Assembly: GCF_910592395.1 (NCBI RefSeq)
Contig: NC_088313.1
Location: 3,474,501 to 3,538,500, forward strand
DNA from: Lineus longissimus
Lineage: Eukaryota; Nemertea; Pilidiophora; Heteronemertea; Lineidae
Reading direction: 5' to 3'
DNA length: 64,000 nucleotides
Part shown: piece by piece, positions 49,001 to 60,922 of the stretch
How positions within the stretch are numbered: position 1 is the first letter of the stretch
Layout: each line of letters begins with the position of its first letter
Notes under the pieces: model-generated
Databases searched by the model: none
Seen by the model: the letters and a program-made list of their open reading frames with translations, nothing else
What the model was told of the DNA's origin: nothing
Made by a program: the position numbers and the translations under genes

Positions 49001-52000
49001 CCGTTATGGCCCTAATGGTGTGAATACGATGTATGAATTCCCCCATCCTCTGCCGGAGCCCATATAAATCGTTTCCTTGTAGAGACATAATTGCGCCATT
49101 GCTCGCTCTTCTATTCGTTAAAGGTACCTTCCGTCTCGAGTTCTTCACGATGTTATTTCCGTAAGGTGGTGTATAACGGATTGTTCCTGTAAATGGTTTC
49201 CCTGTGGTCCACTTGTACATGTAATTAGACATCGGAGATAAAGTAACTTGACACGCTAGCTTGATAAAATTTGCTTGTACATGTAAAGTACACATACATG
49301 TATAGCGATGCTACCTTCAATTACTGCTGTCGTGTGTACGATATTCAATGCAAACTATCAACTGAGAAATCTCAAATTTATCATCATACATGTATTTCAA
49401 ATTTTGAACGTACGAACTTTTGACTTAAAAGACAGTCGTTGTGAATTTCCTACAGGCAGGCCAAGTAAATTTGGCCACACTTCTTATTTCAACGTCACAG
49501 GTCAATTCTACGGTCTTGGTCGAGTAACGCTGAACACATTACTCCACAATCACGGCATACGCGGGATGAATACGTGTAGCACTACAAATTGAAAATGACA
49601 GTACAGGCCTAGAATCACTGCCGATTAGAAAAATTGAAAGTTTTGCAACTTACTTGTAAACCTATATTGGAATTAAGAAGTGGTGTACGTATCTTAAACC
49701 ACCACTTGCAAGGCAAGGTGACTATAAAACAGATTCTGCAATCCATACCACGAAGTATACAGTGTAATTGTAAGCTTACATTTAAGCTTAAACGTTGAAG
49801 GTCAGTGGTTTGAGTGTCATCACGTCTACGCGACACTCGTAAATCATCGTTTTTTCTTAATTGTTGGACGAATCGGGGGAATTTTTCAAAAAAAATCGTC
49901 GAATACATTTATATCTTCTCGTTGATCAACATAAAATGCTAAATTTTTGCATCGAAGTCCCAATTATAGATGGCTCCATTCGACTCAGTCAACTCGCCTA
50001 GGTACACGTTACAGCCGCCAGAGAGGTGACCAAGTGCATAAGTTCTACTGGTCAGTGGCATGACCCTGCAGACATTATACCTATCAGTTTTCCCATCCAC
50101 TTCCGCAAACAGCTTTAAGAATCTCACAAAATTAATCACCGTCCATCTTGAGCAGAGACATGACGACAACAAAGAAGCACCTGCAAATTGGTCGCCGGTC
50201 ACTTTTTTCTGCGGGGGAATCTCGCCATTTGGCTGGTGTTGATATCTATATGCGCAAAACATCAAAGGAATTTCGCACCCTTGCCGCGTTATGTGAAAAC
50301 GGGTCTCTGCGCCCTTGGTGATAGGATTTGTTAATTATTAGATTAATTGTTCTATTTCTTTTCGGCATTTCGTGATATTAAAAGGTCGATGATACATGTA
50401 TAGATGTATAATACCGGGGGTGCCGTATAGCCTTGTGGTGAACCATATATCTTAAGGTCTACAATTAATACCACTTTGAATTGAACAATTCAGTCAATGT
50501 CACCCCTTTGGGCGTTTTTTCTGTTGCAATCCATTCACTTCGGTGGGGGGACCGCCTTACGGATACGCATATAATCTCTAGAGTCATTACTAACTGTAAA
50601 ATCGCCTAATTAATGTTTGTGCCTCTTTAGTAATGCCATTCGCGAAAATTTCTCAACACAATTAGACGCAATATCCAAGATTTTTATCACGAGCTGATTA
50701 TGAATTTCTTCCGGTTTTTTAAATCAGAAAGTATTTTCGCGATTTCTATGTGGGGCCTATATATATATATTCGCGAATCCCGTTTTTTCGCGTAATCCGC
50801 ACCAGAAAAAAAACCGCCGACATTTTAGCTGTTTATAGTAATATTTCGTCACACCAATGAAATCTGAGGCGGCCAGAACAGAAAGAGATGACAGAGAAAT
50901 CTAAAGAAACTGATCTTACGGATTCTTCAAAGCACGTGTTGTCCCTCACTTGGTGTGTCATTAGCTTCGTCGGAAAACTATATGACCAATACTGCCTTAT
51001 ATATTCGAGATTCACCTTTATAAGGGTCCGTGACAAGTAGTCATTTCCTACCCCATCATTGTCTTTCCCCACGCGAATAAATTGGTCCGTAAAGTACAAG
51101 GCTTGGTAAGAAGACGAGTGACGGAACCAATCGGCCTATTGTGACTTGTCCTGCATTGACCATTCTGTCATACTGAACTTCCAACGGTATTGCCTCCGTA
51201 GCCACGCGTTGTCTTTTTGGAGCTGAGTACTATCAATTTGATACATTGACGGTTAAGATGTCTTGTAATAGGTGTGTTTTTATTTGAAAATCAACTCTCC
51301 TATCATAGTGAATATACAGCATGTGAGGGTAGCTATTAGGTCATTGGAACGTCATCGGTTGGGCGTTGTCTGTTTTGAACTAGCAACCATAAACATATAG
51401 TTCCAAGAGACCTTGTAGGTCTGATACTACAACATCGCCTACATCACGAATCGCAGAGTTTTCAGCAAAAATACTGTCTGTATGTTTTGACCCACTCCAG
51501 CAAAACGAAGCTGTTGGGTAAAATTCTTGAAAATGAGTTAATGGTACTGGCTTATTCTGCACAAAGTTATCTTTAAAATTGTGTCTGATACATGAGGATC
51601 TGTTGAGGATGGGCGGAGATATGGACTTCAGAATATATCACTATTAATCCTCTTTCGTCTTGAACGGAAACAACAAGGCTTCCGTTATTTGCGCAAACTT
51701 CTTAGTCAAATGGCATTTCGGAGTATTTCGGAAGAAGAGCTGCTTTATTTGTTTTCAGTGATTTGACAAGTCATTTATTAAGAAATTGACTAAAATACAC
51801 TGATATCCTTATCAGCCCGACAGCCACAAACCACTGTATTATAGAGGGCATTATCTAAAAGGACCTGTAAAGCTGTACAAAGAATCAATAAAGCAATTCA
51901 TGATAAACGTGCATGATCACTGGGCGTGGATTTCAAGCAACTATCATGTAACGTGAACCCGAACGCCAAAAGGCTTGTTTCTTTCCATAACATTTCCAAT

Positions 52001-54272
52001 TGCTCCACATCAAAGGAAGTTCTCAGTTGTCACTGGCGTTACTTGAGAATTAGGAGTCGTGAGTAATATCGTCATTCCTGGTGACCTTTGAGCAGAAATT
52101 CCGCTACCTTGAGGTCACATCATCTAAGTGTTGTGGTCGAGAAAAAGTTCTATTGTTTCAGCTTTGACGTGCTTCGCGGCCTTGAGGGTACGCCTAGCAC
52201 TTTGCACAGCAATGCATTAAGTTACGTGCATGTTTGCGATGAACAAGTGCATCATGTCTAATGACGACTTTTCGATTGAGTGTTTCCTGGATTTTATGTG
52301 GGTGTTGTCTTTGCAGTCTGTTTTGAGCATGTTTATGAGGATTTCAAGCCATGCTTTCTCGCCAAAAGCGGTCGATCTTTAAATTCTATACACGTTGATT
52401 CGCCCTCGAAGCGTTTCATTGTGCTTCCTGGTCCTTGGTAGATTTCAGGAAAAGTGTCCGAGGCGGTAGAGGAGAACTATTTCTGCTCATTTCAAGAAAG
52501 CTTCCCGTGTTACTGTTCTCAATTCATCTTTGTCTTCTCGTCCAAAGGCAAAATTCGTAGTTAATATTGCTTTATTTCAGTTTTCACGTATAAAAAATCG
52601 TTAAAGAAATGCTGCATTGTATTCATATAACATTTGTCCCCTGTCGAATGCGGACAGTGAATTGATAGAATACGAAGCGAGATGTGACAAGCGTGGGTCG
52701 CTCGAAGCTAACTAAATGCACCACATTTTAATGACTAAATGTGAGAGAAGAGATGTTTGTAAAAGGCCAGTGCTCAGAGAAGGAAGTTCGAACGTCCAAT
52801 GAAGTTTTCTCGAAAAAGTTACCTTTAAGATTTCCCGCTAGTTGACGGCTTTTTTAAAATACAGCTTTAAGACATTTGTTTGACACTTTTCATTACGTTT
52901 CGGTGACAATGGTCGGGGTAGCCACGCAAATCTGAAAGAATCAACGTTGCACTGGGTACCGTTCTTAAGATTCCTTTCCACAACAAAGGTTGTTAACAGA
53001 TTCCTTTAGATGTAGGCGATTGGATAACAGTAATGTTTAAAACTCGCCGTTTGCCGATTCGGTAGCCAGAGGGTTAAGCATGACACGGCCCAAACAAATT
53101 GGAAACGGTCTTTCATTGCCTTGCCTATGTCCGTGTATCTGAGCCTGCCCCGATAAGAGACTGACAGTGAATTGGATTAGCAGAGGTCCTGTCCATCATC
53201 TCAACCATTGGCAAGACCGATGATGAGCATGTGGCTGCGAGTAAATGTTGCTGGTATAGTTGGCGGTGATTCTGTAGTAGAGAGTTTTCGCAAATTCCCC
53301 GAGAGCGCCAACGCGAACCTCTATCCCACTGTTCGGCTCGCTGATCACGACCGTAAGCAGCAATACACCCATGCGAAACGGATGTACCAAAACCGGCTCG
53401 ATAGCGTCTATTCAGTATATGACTTCATTTTTACACTGCGTTAACAACAGAAATGCCACAAAAACTTGAACTGACGGGAAATTGGCAGCAACGTAGCCTG
53501 AACACTTGACAGGGAAAAAACGATTAAGAAAAACCCACCAGCAGCATTAGATATTTGCTGTGATTCTTTTTGTATCCTGTGCATTTTGTATCATACTGTA
53601 TTTCCCGGGCCGACTGACATTTTGTGACCGCCCTGCTGTGAAAAACCAGGTCTAGATCTGCTTTACAATAATGGGGTTGCAGAGACATGTCTTTTCGATT
53701 GTTCTAGACCCCCCCCCCCGCGGCATGTGCGAGGCAAAATTATGAAAAAACAATTTGGTATTCGCTGAAAAACACCTCAGGGCCGGGATGCGTATTTGTG
53801 ATGGCGGAAAAATCTTCGGCATTTTTAGAAGCTCAAATCTTTATTTCTAAGACTTTGTAGAAACTCTTAAGGGTGTAGCAGACGAGTGCTATTGACCATT
53901 TGACATGTTTGAAATGCAGTTATCATTGCAATATGTTTTTTTTTAAAATCTGATACACATTATAGCAGGTTGACTTAAGTTAACGGATATCTGAGGCCAC
54001 TTCTTCTCTCGGCAATATCAAGGAACCAAGCTCCACAAGAAATTCTGCACTCGCATAACCTGCTGGCCAATTGAATATGGACTTGTACAAGTTCTGCATC
54101 GCCCCCACAGGGAAAAAGCAATTTCCGTTTGCCTCGTGTCACTCGTTCATGCGTCGCAATTTTACCCTGCCAACAAGACTGACGAAATTATCGAAACTTG
54201 CCTTTCTGACCTCTGGGTCTATTTTCCCCAGATTTCTCTTTAGGCTGGACGCCAGTAACAAAGCGCGACTAA
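46078..54272. other. Long stretch without a supported gene
   Basis: Two minus-strand frames have more protein-like composition than the rest: 50265-49939 (..RYNVCRVMPLTSRTYALGHLSGGCNVYLGEL..) and 49295-48933 (..IRYTPPYGNNIVKNSRRKV..). Neither belongs to a family I recognise, and I could not fix splice sites. At 50628-50845 a TTCGCGAAAA / TTTTCGCG-rich segment resembles the elements at 25490-26003. A C10 tract lies near 53709. A minus-strand frame (54357-54139, ..FGANDVGISRALLLASS..) runs into the palindromic element and is unassigned. Confidence 0.4.
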
Positions 54273-55209
54273 TGCCGACATCATTGGCGCCAAAAACTAT
54301 TTCTTTTGACCCTGTTGACCTCGCTTCAAAAAATTTTGTTTTAAACCATTCAAACATTTAAATCAACTGCAAATATTCTCAATAAAATCACCGAGCTATA
54401 TATATACGATATATTAAGAAATATCTATAGTAATATTGAGTTATACGGTTACCTTGGAACTATTTGTACCCAATTACTCTTCCGCCAGCGTGACCTAGCC
54501 ACAATCATGGCGCGTACCCTAAGGCCTGTCTTCAGAATGCCGAATATCTCACGTCAAACATGAACGCCCTGATAGCTCAGCGGTTAGAGCGTTGCGCCTT
54601 AGATTGGGTGTTCACGGGTTCGAATCCCGGCGAATGTATTTTTTTCGTTTTTTTAAAAGGTCTTCTTTCCATTTTTCATCAATGAACGTTTATCAGGCGC
54701 GGATGGACGAAAAATAGAAAGAAAGCTTTTAAAAAAAGACGAAAAATAAGATTCGCCAGGGTTTGAATCTAATTCGAATCCGCGCCTGATAAACGTTCAT
54801 GGATGAAAAATGGAAAGAAGACCTTTTAAAAAAACGAAAAAATACATTCGCCGGGATTCGAAACCGTGACCACCCAATCTAAAGCGCAGCGCTCTAACCG
54901 CTGAGCTATCAGGGCGTTCATGTTTGACGTGAGATATTCGGCAATCTGAAGACAGGCCTTAGGGTAGGCGCCATGATTGTGGCTAGGTCACGCTGGCGGA
55001 AGAGTAATTGGGTGCAAATAGTTCCAGGGTAACCGTATAACTCAATATTACTATAGATATTTCTTAATATATCGTATATATATAGCTCGGTGATTTTATT
55101 GAAAATGTTTGCAGTTGATTTAAATGTTTGAATGGTTTAAAAACAAAATTTTTAGAAGCGAGGTCAACAGGGTCAAAAGAAATAGTTTTTGGCGCCAATG
55201 ATGTCGGCA
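54273..55209. mobile_element. Large palindromic element with tRNA-like arms
   Basis: An imperfect palindrome of 937 bp. The left arm (54273 to about 54704) starts TGCCGACATCATTGGCGCC; the right arm (about 54776-55209) is its inverted copy; a spacer of about 70 bp lies between. Each arm contains a tRNA-like segment (plus strand near 54566-54636, minus strand near 54918-54848) with A box TAGCTCAGCGGTTAGAGC and B box GGTTCGAATCC or a variant. The acceptor ends do not pair, so these are SINE-like heads rather than working tRNA genes. Divergence between arms is only a few percent by eye. Confidence 0.8.
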
Positions 55210-55583
55210 ATGGCAGATTTGAATTAAGATTCGAGTCGATTCTTTTGGAAGCCGAAAGTGCGGATGCACAGGGCAATTGCATTTAGAAAGCTCCGCCGAC
55301 TGATAGTCAAACCATTCCCTGGAGTGCTCGAAAACCTGGCATCAGTGTGTACTTCAGCTTGAAAAGTTCGCGGGTGAAGGGGTTTTCTTCATGATGATAT
55401 TGATAATGATAATAATGATGATGTTTAAGAGCGCTGGTGGATCCAGGAACTGGAAGAAGAGGGAGTGTGCACTGCATTTCTCATAAAAATTGCTGCACTA
55501 CAGGTGGGTTCCAAAATTTCATGGTCAATTTCAAAGATTCTATAACAATCAGGGGGCATGCCTCTGGTGCACCCCCTTGGATA

Positions 55584-56108
55584 CGCGCCTGATATAAAAC
55601 GTTCATGGATGAAAGTAGAAAGAAAGCTTTTTAAAAAAACGATATAAGATTCGCCAGGGTTTGAATCTAATTCGAATCCGCGCCTGATAAACGTTCATGG
55701 ATGAAAATGGGAAAGCAGACCTTTTAAAAAAACGAAAGAAATACATTCGCCGGGGTTCGATCCCGTGACCACCCAATCCAAAGCGCAGCGCTCTAACCGC
55801 TGAGCTATCAGGGCGTTCATGTTTGACGTGAGATATTCGGCAATCTGAAGATAGGCCTTAGGGTACGCGCCATGATTGTGGCTAGGTCATACTGGCGGAA
55901 GAGTAATTGGGTGCAAATAGTTCCAAGGTAACCGTATAACTCAATATTACTATAGATATTTCTTAATATATCGTATATATATAGCTCGGTGATTTTATTG
56001 AAAATGTTTGCAGTTGATTTAAATGTTTGAATGGTTTAAAAACAAAATGTTTAGAAGCGAGGTCAACAGGGTCAAAAGAAATAGTTTTTGGCGCCAATGA
56101 TGTCGGCA
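55584..56108 (-). mobile_element. Third copy of the tRNA-like element
   Basis: In the same orientation as the right arm of the neighbouring palindrome: GCGCCTGAT.AAACGTTCATGG, GATTCGCCAGGGTTTGAATC, a tRNA-like segment near 55819-55749 on the minus strand, and the same end GGCGCCAATGATGTCGGCA at 56108. Both right-hand copies are followed by ATGGCAG. The left end is more complex than in the palindrome, with a second CGCGCCTGAT segment, suggesting stepwise nested or tandem insertion. Confidence 0.7.
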
Positions 56109-56115
56109 ATGGCAG

Positions 56116-56739
56116 GCTCTGTACACACTGACAACATTTTCGGTAACATTTTCGGAAACATCTCGGCAACACACATGGGCAACAAAAATTTGGCCCTGTA
56201 TACACATGACAACATTCGACAACATGTTAGGCAACTTGTTATCGAAAGTTTCTGAGAAAATGAGGATTTTGGACGGAAATTCATAAACAATGGAAGATTC
56301 CAAGAGAAGAAGATGTATTGTAGGGGGCTCTGCCATAATTTTACGTATCCTGATTGAAAGACGGCAAAGAAGACATAAAGATGAGAAAAGAGTGTGGACA
56401 AGACCATGGATATATATGAGAGACCAGCATTGGGCCTACCAGTGTCTCCTGTCTACTGTCATCCCATAAACAGGCACAACTTTCCCATACTGCGATAAGT
56501 TGTTCCACTTCACTCAATAACCATTCCATGCTGGAGGCTGCTATTTTGACTACATCACATGGCTTCAGGTAGATCATGTGATTTGTGGCCTATTTCTGAT
56601 TGGATAAAACTCGACAACACTCGGCAACAAAATTGATCGGTTTCCGAACTGTACACACTGCCAACATTTTCGATAACATCTCACCTGGACAACATGTTGG
56701 CCAACATGTTTCCCAAAATGTTGTCAGTGTGTACAGAGC
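56116..56739. mobile_element. 624-bp TIR element
   Basis: Terminal inverted repeats of about 25 bp: GCTCTGTACACACTGACAAC then ATTTT at the left, and the reverse complement ending GTGTACAGAGC at 56739. The interior repeats CAACATGTT/GGCAAC-type words near both ends. It is inserted directly next to the third copy of the tRNA-like element. No transposase; non-autonomous. Confidence 0.75.
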
Positions 56740-57843
56740 TTAACTGATTTTCATCAATATTCTCACTAATTGGTAAAAATAAATTGTTATTACATATCAG
56801 TCTTCATATTATCTAATGGGTGATTAGACTTTGTAAATATTTCTTTTTCAGCAAAATGTAGACATACTTTTGGCGCTCTGCATTGCATGAAAATATTAAG
56901 CTTGGCCGATCATGTTGATATGTACATGTAGCAGCATTGGTGTTTTCAATTATAAGCATGTTGTAATGGAAACTGGAATCGCAATGACCGGCTGCATTCC
57001 GCTGGTCCATTTGCTCATTTCCTTGCAAAATGTGTCATGTGATGTACACTAAGATCAGAGGAAATCCTCGATTCCTAATCCCATGATAGTGATGGATCAC
57101 GTAGGTCAACCTGCACGGATAATAGAGAGGTTTAGATTTGGATCCGAGAACAAGAACGAGGTCGAGAAACTTTCTCTGGTCGACGTAATCAAATGGCAAG
57201 TTGATCTTTATATTCTTCATAATCAATACAATGTGTCTGAAATGTTTGAGTCCATGCTGTCCAGTTCAAGTATCCTTCTCAAAGCCAAAGCCTGCTTGTT
57301 CAAAACCAATTTTGTCACTATCGCTGGCGCGAACTTTCAACTTACCGTTATCTCCTTCAGTTTAAAGCCCCTAGGCTTGACGCCAGGTTGAGCTAACGTC
57401 GGCGTTAGTGACAAAACTTGTTTTGAACAACCGGGCCCTGGCCGATCACGTATCACCTCCAGCTCGGCTTATCCGACCAAACAGAAACATGCAGAAGGAA
57501 GTCGGGCATCAAAATTAGTCGGAGTCCTTTGCCTTCAGGGACGGCAAGTAGATTGGTTCAAGGATGAAATCTGTACGGTACATCTTAAGAGTCTTGTTAC
57601 TCGAAGGGTACATGCAGAATGCGTAACTGCATCCAAATGCATCCAGGGTCATTTGTGTGGATTTCTTACAGCCTATTATCATACTTCAAAAACAGAACAT
57701 TCTGTCTACTGGACTCCTCCCTGCAATGGATATGGATCCGCTAACAATACATTACATATGTATTACAATGCATTAGATTATGTATTGCAATGTATACAAT
57801 ACCCCATGTATCGCAATGTATCATAATGTCTTTGTAGTTTGGC
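56740..57843. other. Unassigned region with an ATTGCAATACAT-rich tract
   Basis: No gene supported. 57740-57830 is a run of diverged palindromic words (ATACATTACATATGTATTAC, TGTATTGCAATGTATACAAT) with strong local self-complementarity. The plus frame 57083-57391 is open for about 100 codons but matches nothing I know. Confidence 0.45.
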
Positions 57844-58394
57844 TGAAAGGGTGGATGTCGTCCTGGGTGCCGACAAATGGTACCCAGGTTCGAGATCGAC
57901 TGGACAATTAGCACCCTGGGTGCCATTACACTAGACAAACAGCACCCAGCTTCTTTTTGCCTGGCTTACGGATCTTAGGGACGAGGACGTTTCTTGCAAT
58001 CTCGTTTTATCTCGCGCCGCGGTACTCGCGGCATTAGCAGTGCGCGAAATAAAAAGAACAGATAAACAGAAAAAAACGCGTTTAGGCCTATAGGTTTTTT
58101 ATCTCTCTCCCCTTAGAGACGAATACCCCGTTTGAATAAGATGGAATTGATGAAAGAAAGGTTTTTAGAGCGCGGTTGGAAACAGGGACGGTCGCCATCT
58201 TGCAAAATGATGGTTATCGTGACACGTGACCTCCGTGAGCCTGGGGCCAACCTCGGTTGTAGGTATAGGAAAAGTGTGGAAGAAGAAGCTGGGTGCTGTT
58301 TGTCTAGTGTAATGGCACCCAGGGTGCTTATTGTCCAGTCGATCTCGAACCTGGGTACCATTTGTCGGCACCCAGGACGACATCCACCCTTTCA
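57844..58394. mobile_element. 551-bp inverted-repeat element
   Basis: Arms of about 112 bp (57844-57956 and 58283-58394) are near-perfect inverted copies starting TGAAAGGGTGGATGTCGTCC. Each arm contains GCACCC..GGGTGC sub-palindromes, so the arms also fold on themselves. The 326-bp centre is unique. No target-site duplication or coding gene is evident; frames on both strands reflect the repeated arms. Confidence 0.8.
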
Positions 58395-59485
58395 TAATTA
58401 GGGATCTCACACTTTTTTGGAGGTCATTTCCTAATATCGCTACCATACATAAGGTAAAGCCGCCCTAGGTACCGACAAATAGTGGACGTACTTCAATAAT
58501 TGAGAGGCGTTTTGATTAGCGAAGTCAAATTCAATGTGAATGACCAATTTTGGACCGATTGCGTTGTCCCTAATAGAGTGGTTGGCCTTTATATAGAGGT
58601 GTCTACTAAGTGATCTAATTTACCACTCGTGTCATTGTTTTGACATATTCCTGAAGGACAGGTGCGCTCCATCTGAAGTGCTGGTCTGATGACGCTATTC
58701 CATTACATTATAATATATTTTCAATTAGTATGCATGAAAAATTGGGCACGTCACGTGTTAATGATGAGGCATAGCATATTTTGCATAAACCTTTACATAC
58801 ACTCCTCTGGAGATTATCAAATGCACATATGTTGCGTTTAAATGTGTTAGTCCCATGGAAAAGAAGATGGTGACATTCAACTGCAGGTAAAGTGTTTTTC
58901 AGATAGATCTGGCCAAAGGTACCCTGCTGACCTCTTTTCACATAACAGTAATAGTGGGATCACAAATAGTAATGTTATACACAGTCCTAGGTGTCATAGT
59001 TGAAAGTGTGAAAGCAGAGCTATAATCTGTTTCTTGGCCGACTCTACGTAGTGTTGTGCAACACCATCATCTCTTTGTATGATTTAGTCACATTCCTGAG
59101 TACCTTTGACCAGAACGATATGAAAAACACTATTCTTTCTTAAATAGCGAGGATTTCGTGTGGTAGAGGACGGGTTACTCTTGGACATTCTGAACACCTG
59201 TTCGCCATTACATGTGGAGAAGGAATTGTTTCAGCTGTAACATTCTACCGTTTCGTCCATACGTGGCGGGACCGGGTGTGTGCCATATGTGTTCTCGGTG
59301 GATTTTTGATACCTCTGGCATTGGCAAGGATTCTCATCGCTTTTGAGGAGGAGTTTCTTCAACTCGAAATAGTTTTCGAACATTTACTGGAGTTTGATCT
59401 AACAGAATCGTGAACCAAAGGCGGACAATACGTACTAAAGAACAAGGAACTTTTTAATTTGATTCCGATTGGACTCAATTGAAAT
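58395..59485. other. 5' flank of the SLC35G1-like gene
   Basis: No upstream coding exon recognised. The promoter and 5' UTR of the downstream gene should lie here; I did not find a clear TATA box. Confidence 0.4.
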
Positions 59486-60922
59486 ATGAATATAAAGGAA
59501 AAGATATGTGGCTGCCCTGGGATAGGACTGGTACTCGCTGTCGGCTCCGCGCTCTTCTTCTCCTCACAGACCCTCTTAGTGGCCAAGCTCCACGAGCTTC
59601 ATCCTCTCGAGGTGACGTTCAGCCGCTTTGCCGTCATCACCATCTTCACCATACCATTGATACTTTACCTCAAGGCGCCGTGGATTGGGGAAAAGGAAAA
59701 CTGGAGGGATCTGTTTATACGTGCCGTCCTGGGATGTTTCTCCATGCTCTTTCTCTACTTTTCACTGCACAACATGCCATTGGGCGACGCAACAGTGATT
59801 TACATGACTTCACCCGTATTCGTCGGAGTTCTAGCTTTCTTTATACTAAAAGAAAGCTGCGGGATATTTGAAATCATTTCTACCATGATCATGTTGGTTG
59901 CCGTTGTTTTCATCGCGCAACCACCTTTCATTTTCGGGGCAAAAGCCTTGAAACCCGGCGAAAAGCACCAAGATAGTACAACGCGGATGTGGGCAAGTCT
60001 GAGCGGTCTAGCAGGGTCTATTTTCCACGCCTCTGTCCACATTGCACTGAGACGTTTGAAAAACGTACACTTCGCGACTATCCTTTTTACCTACTCGATC
60101 TGGGGTATGCTACAATCGGGGATCTTTGCCTACATCGCTGGCGCATGGACTATCCCAAAGGATCCGATCTGCTGGGCCTACATGGTCGGCGTCGGAGGGT
60201 TTTCGGTCTGTGCTCTATCCTGTCTCACGATCGCCCTAAAGACGGAGAACGCCGGATCAGTCAGTGTCTTACGTAGCTCCGACCTCCTCTTCGCTTTCAT
60301 TTGGGAGATGATCTTCCTGAATGAGTTTCCTAACGTTTGGACCATTGTGGGTGCAACTTTGGTGATGTGCTGCGTGCTTGCTTATGGAATCCGAAAGTGG
60401 TACAGACTCCGCCAAAAAGAGGATGTAAAGGAACCAAGCGATGAGGAACAGCCCATGTTGCCCCAGGAAAATAAACCGAAACCAAAATGGTACGAGTTTT
60501 GGAAAATGAATCCGAAAAATGACAATAACTTTGTGATTCTTACTGATGATAGCCCCGAGTCGAGAAGATGGTATGAGTTTTGGAAGAAATCTATAAATAG
60601 GTTAGGTAGAAAGATGGAGGACAGTAATGCAAATGAAGAAACAAATGAGAAGCAGCCTATCTTGATTCAGGGTGATTCTAAATCTAAGGGTGGTGCACGA
60701 AAGTCGTATCAGCCCAACGGAATAGAGACCTCCATTGACACGAAACGTAATGGGATTGATAACAGTCATGAGCTGGAAAGTCCTAGTGACCAGAATGGAT
60801 TAACAGCTATTGCTGAGGAAGATGTAGTGAATGGCGATTTAGGGAATAATTCAAAAAATGTAAATCGCAACCCTGACGGGTCAGTAACGCATGGTTCCGA
60901 TTTTGAGAAAACTGACAAATAA
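59486..60922 (+). CDS. SLC35G1-like: SLC35G1-like drug/metabolite-superfamily membrane protein
   Basis: A single-exon frame of 478 codons from ATG to TAA. SLC35G proteins are ten-span EamA-fold carriers; human SLC35G1 (POST) resides in ER and plasma membranes and binds STIM1 in calcium regulation, substrate unsettled. Residues 12-303 hold about ten hydrophobic spans with family landmarks: LHPLEVTFSRF (38-48), MPLGDATVIYMTSPVFVG (97-114), LKES, AQPPFIFG (144-151), and a second EamA repeat ending SDLLFAFIWEMIFLNEFP (265-282) and VGATLVM. After KWYRLRQ comes an unusual tail of about 170 residues, hydrophilic and rich in Asn, Lys, Glu and Asp. It contains WYEFWK twice (335-340, 362-367) and a repeated E/K-QP-M/I-L motif (about 322 and 390). 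Human SLC35G1 lacks a tail this long. I cannot exclude an extra 5' exon. Confidence 0.88.
   Translation: MNIKEKICGCPGIGLVLAVGSALFFSSQTLLVAKLHELHPLEVTFSRFAVITIFTIPLILYLKAPWIGEKENWRDLFIRAVLGCFSMLFLYFSLHNMPLGDATVIYMTSPVFVGVLAFFILKESCGIFEIISTMIMLVAVVFIAQPPFIFGAKALKPGEKHQDSTTRMWASLSGLAGSIFHASVHIALRRLKNVHFATILFTYSIWGMLQSGIFAYIAGAWTIPKDPICWAYMVGVGGFSVCALSCLTIALKTENAGSVSVLRSSDLLFAFIWEMIFLNEFPNVWTIVGATLVMCCVLAYGIRKWYRLRQKEDVKEPSDEEQPMLPQENKPKPKWYEFWKMNPKNDNNFVILTDDSPESRRWYEFWKKSINRLGRKMEDSNANEETNEKQPILIQGDSKSKGGARKSYQPNGIETSIDTKRNGIDNSHELESPSDQNGLTAIAEEDVVNGDLGNNSKNVNRNPDGSVTHGSDFEKTDK

Noticed and set aside
54139-54357. Minus-strand frame ..FGANDVGISRALL.. as part of a known ciliary or enzyme gene
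   Set aside because: The resemblance was to a short hydrophobic string only, and part of the frame lies inside the palindromic element.
54566-54636. tRNA gene on the plus strand, and matching minus-strand copies at 54918-54848 and 55819-55749
   Set aside because: A and B boxes are good, but the acceptor ends do not pair and the anticodon stem is poor; these are tRNA-derived SINE heads.
59479-59871. Alternative plus-strand protein overlapping the SLC35G1-like start
   Set aside because: Different frame, no family likeness, wholly covered by the well-supported carrier gene.
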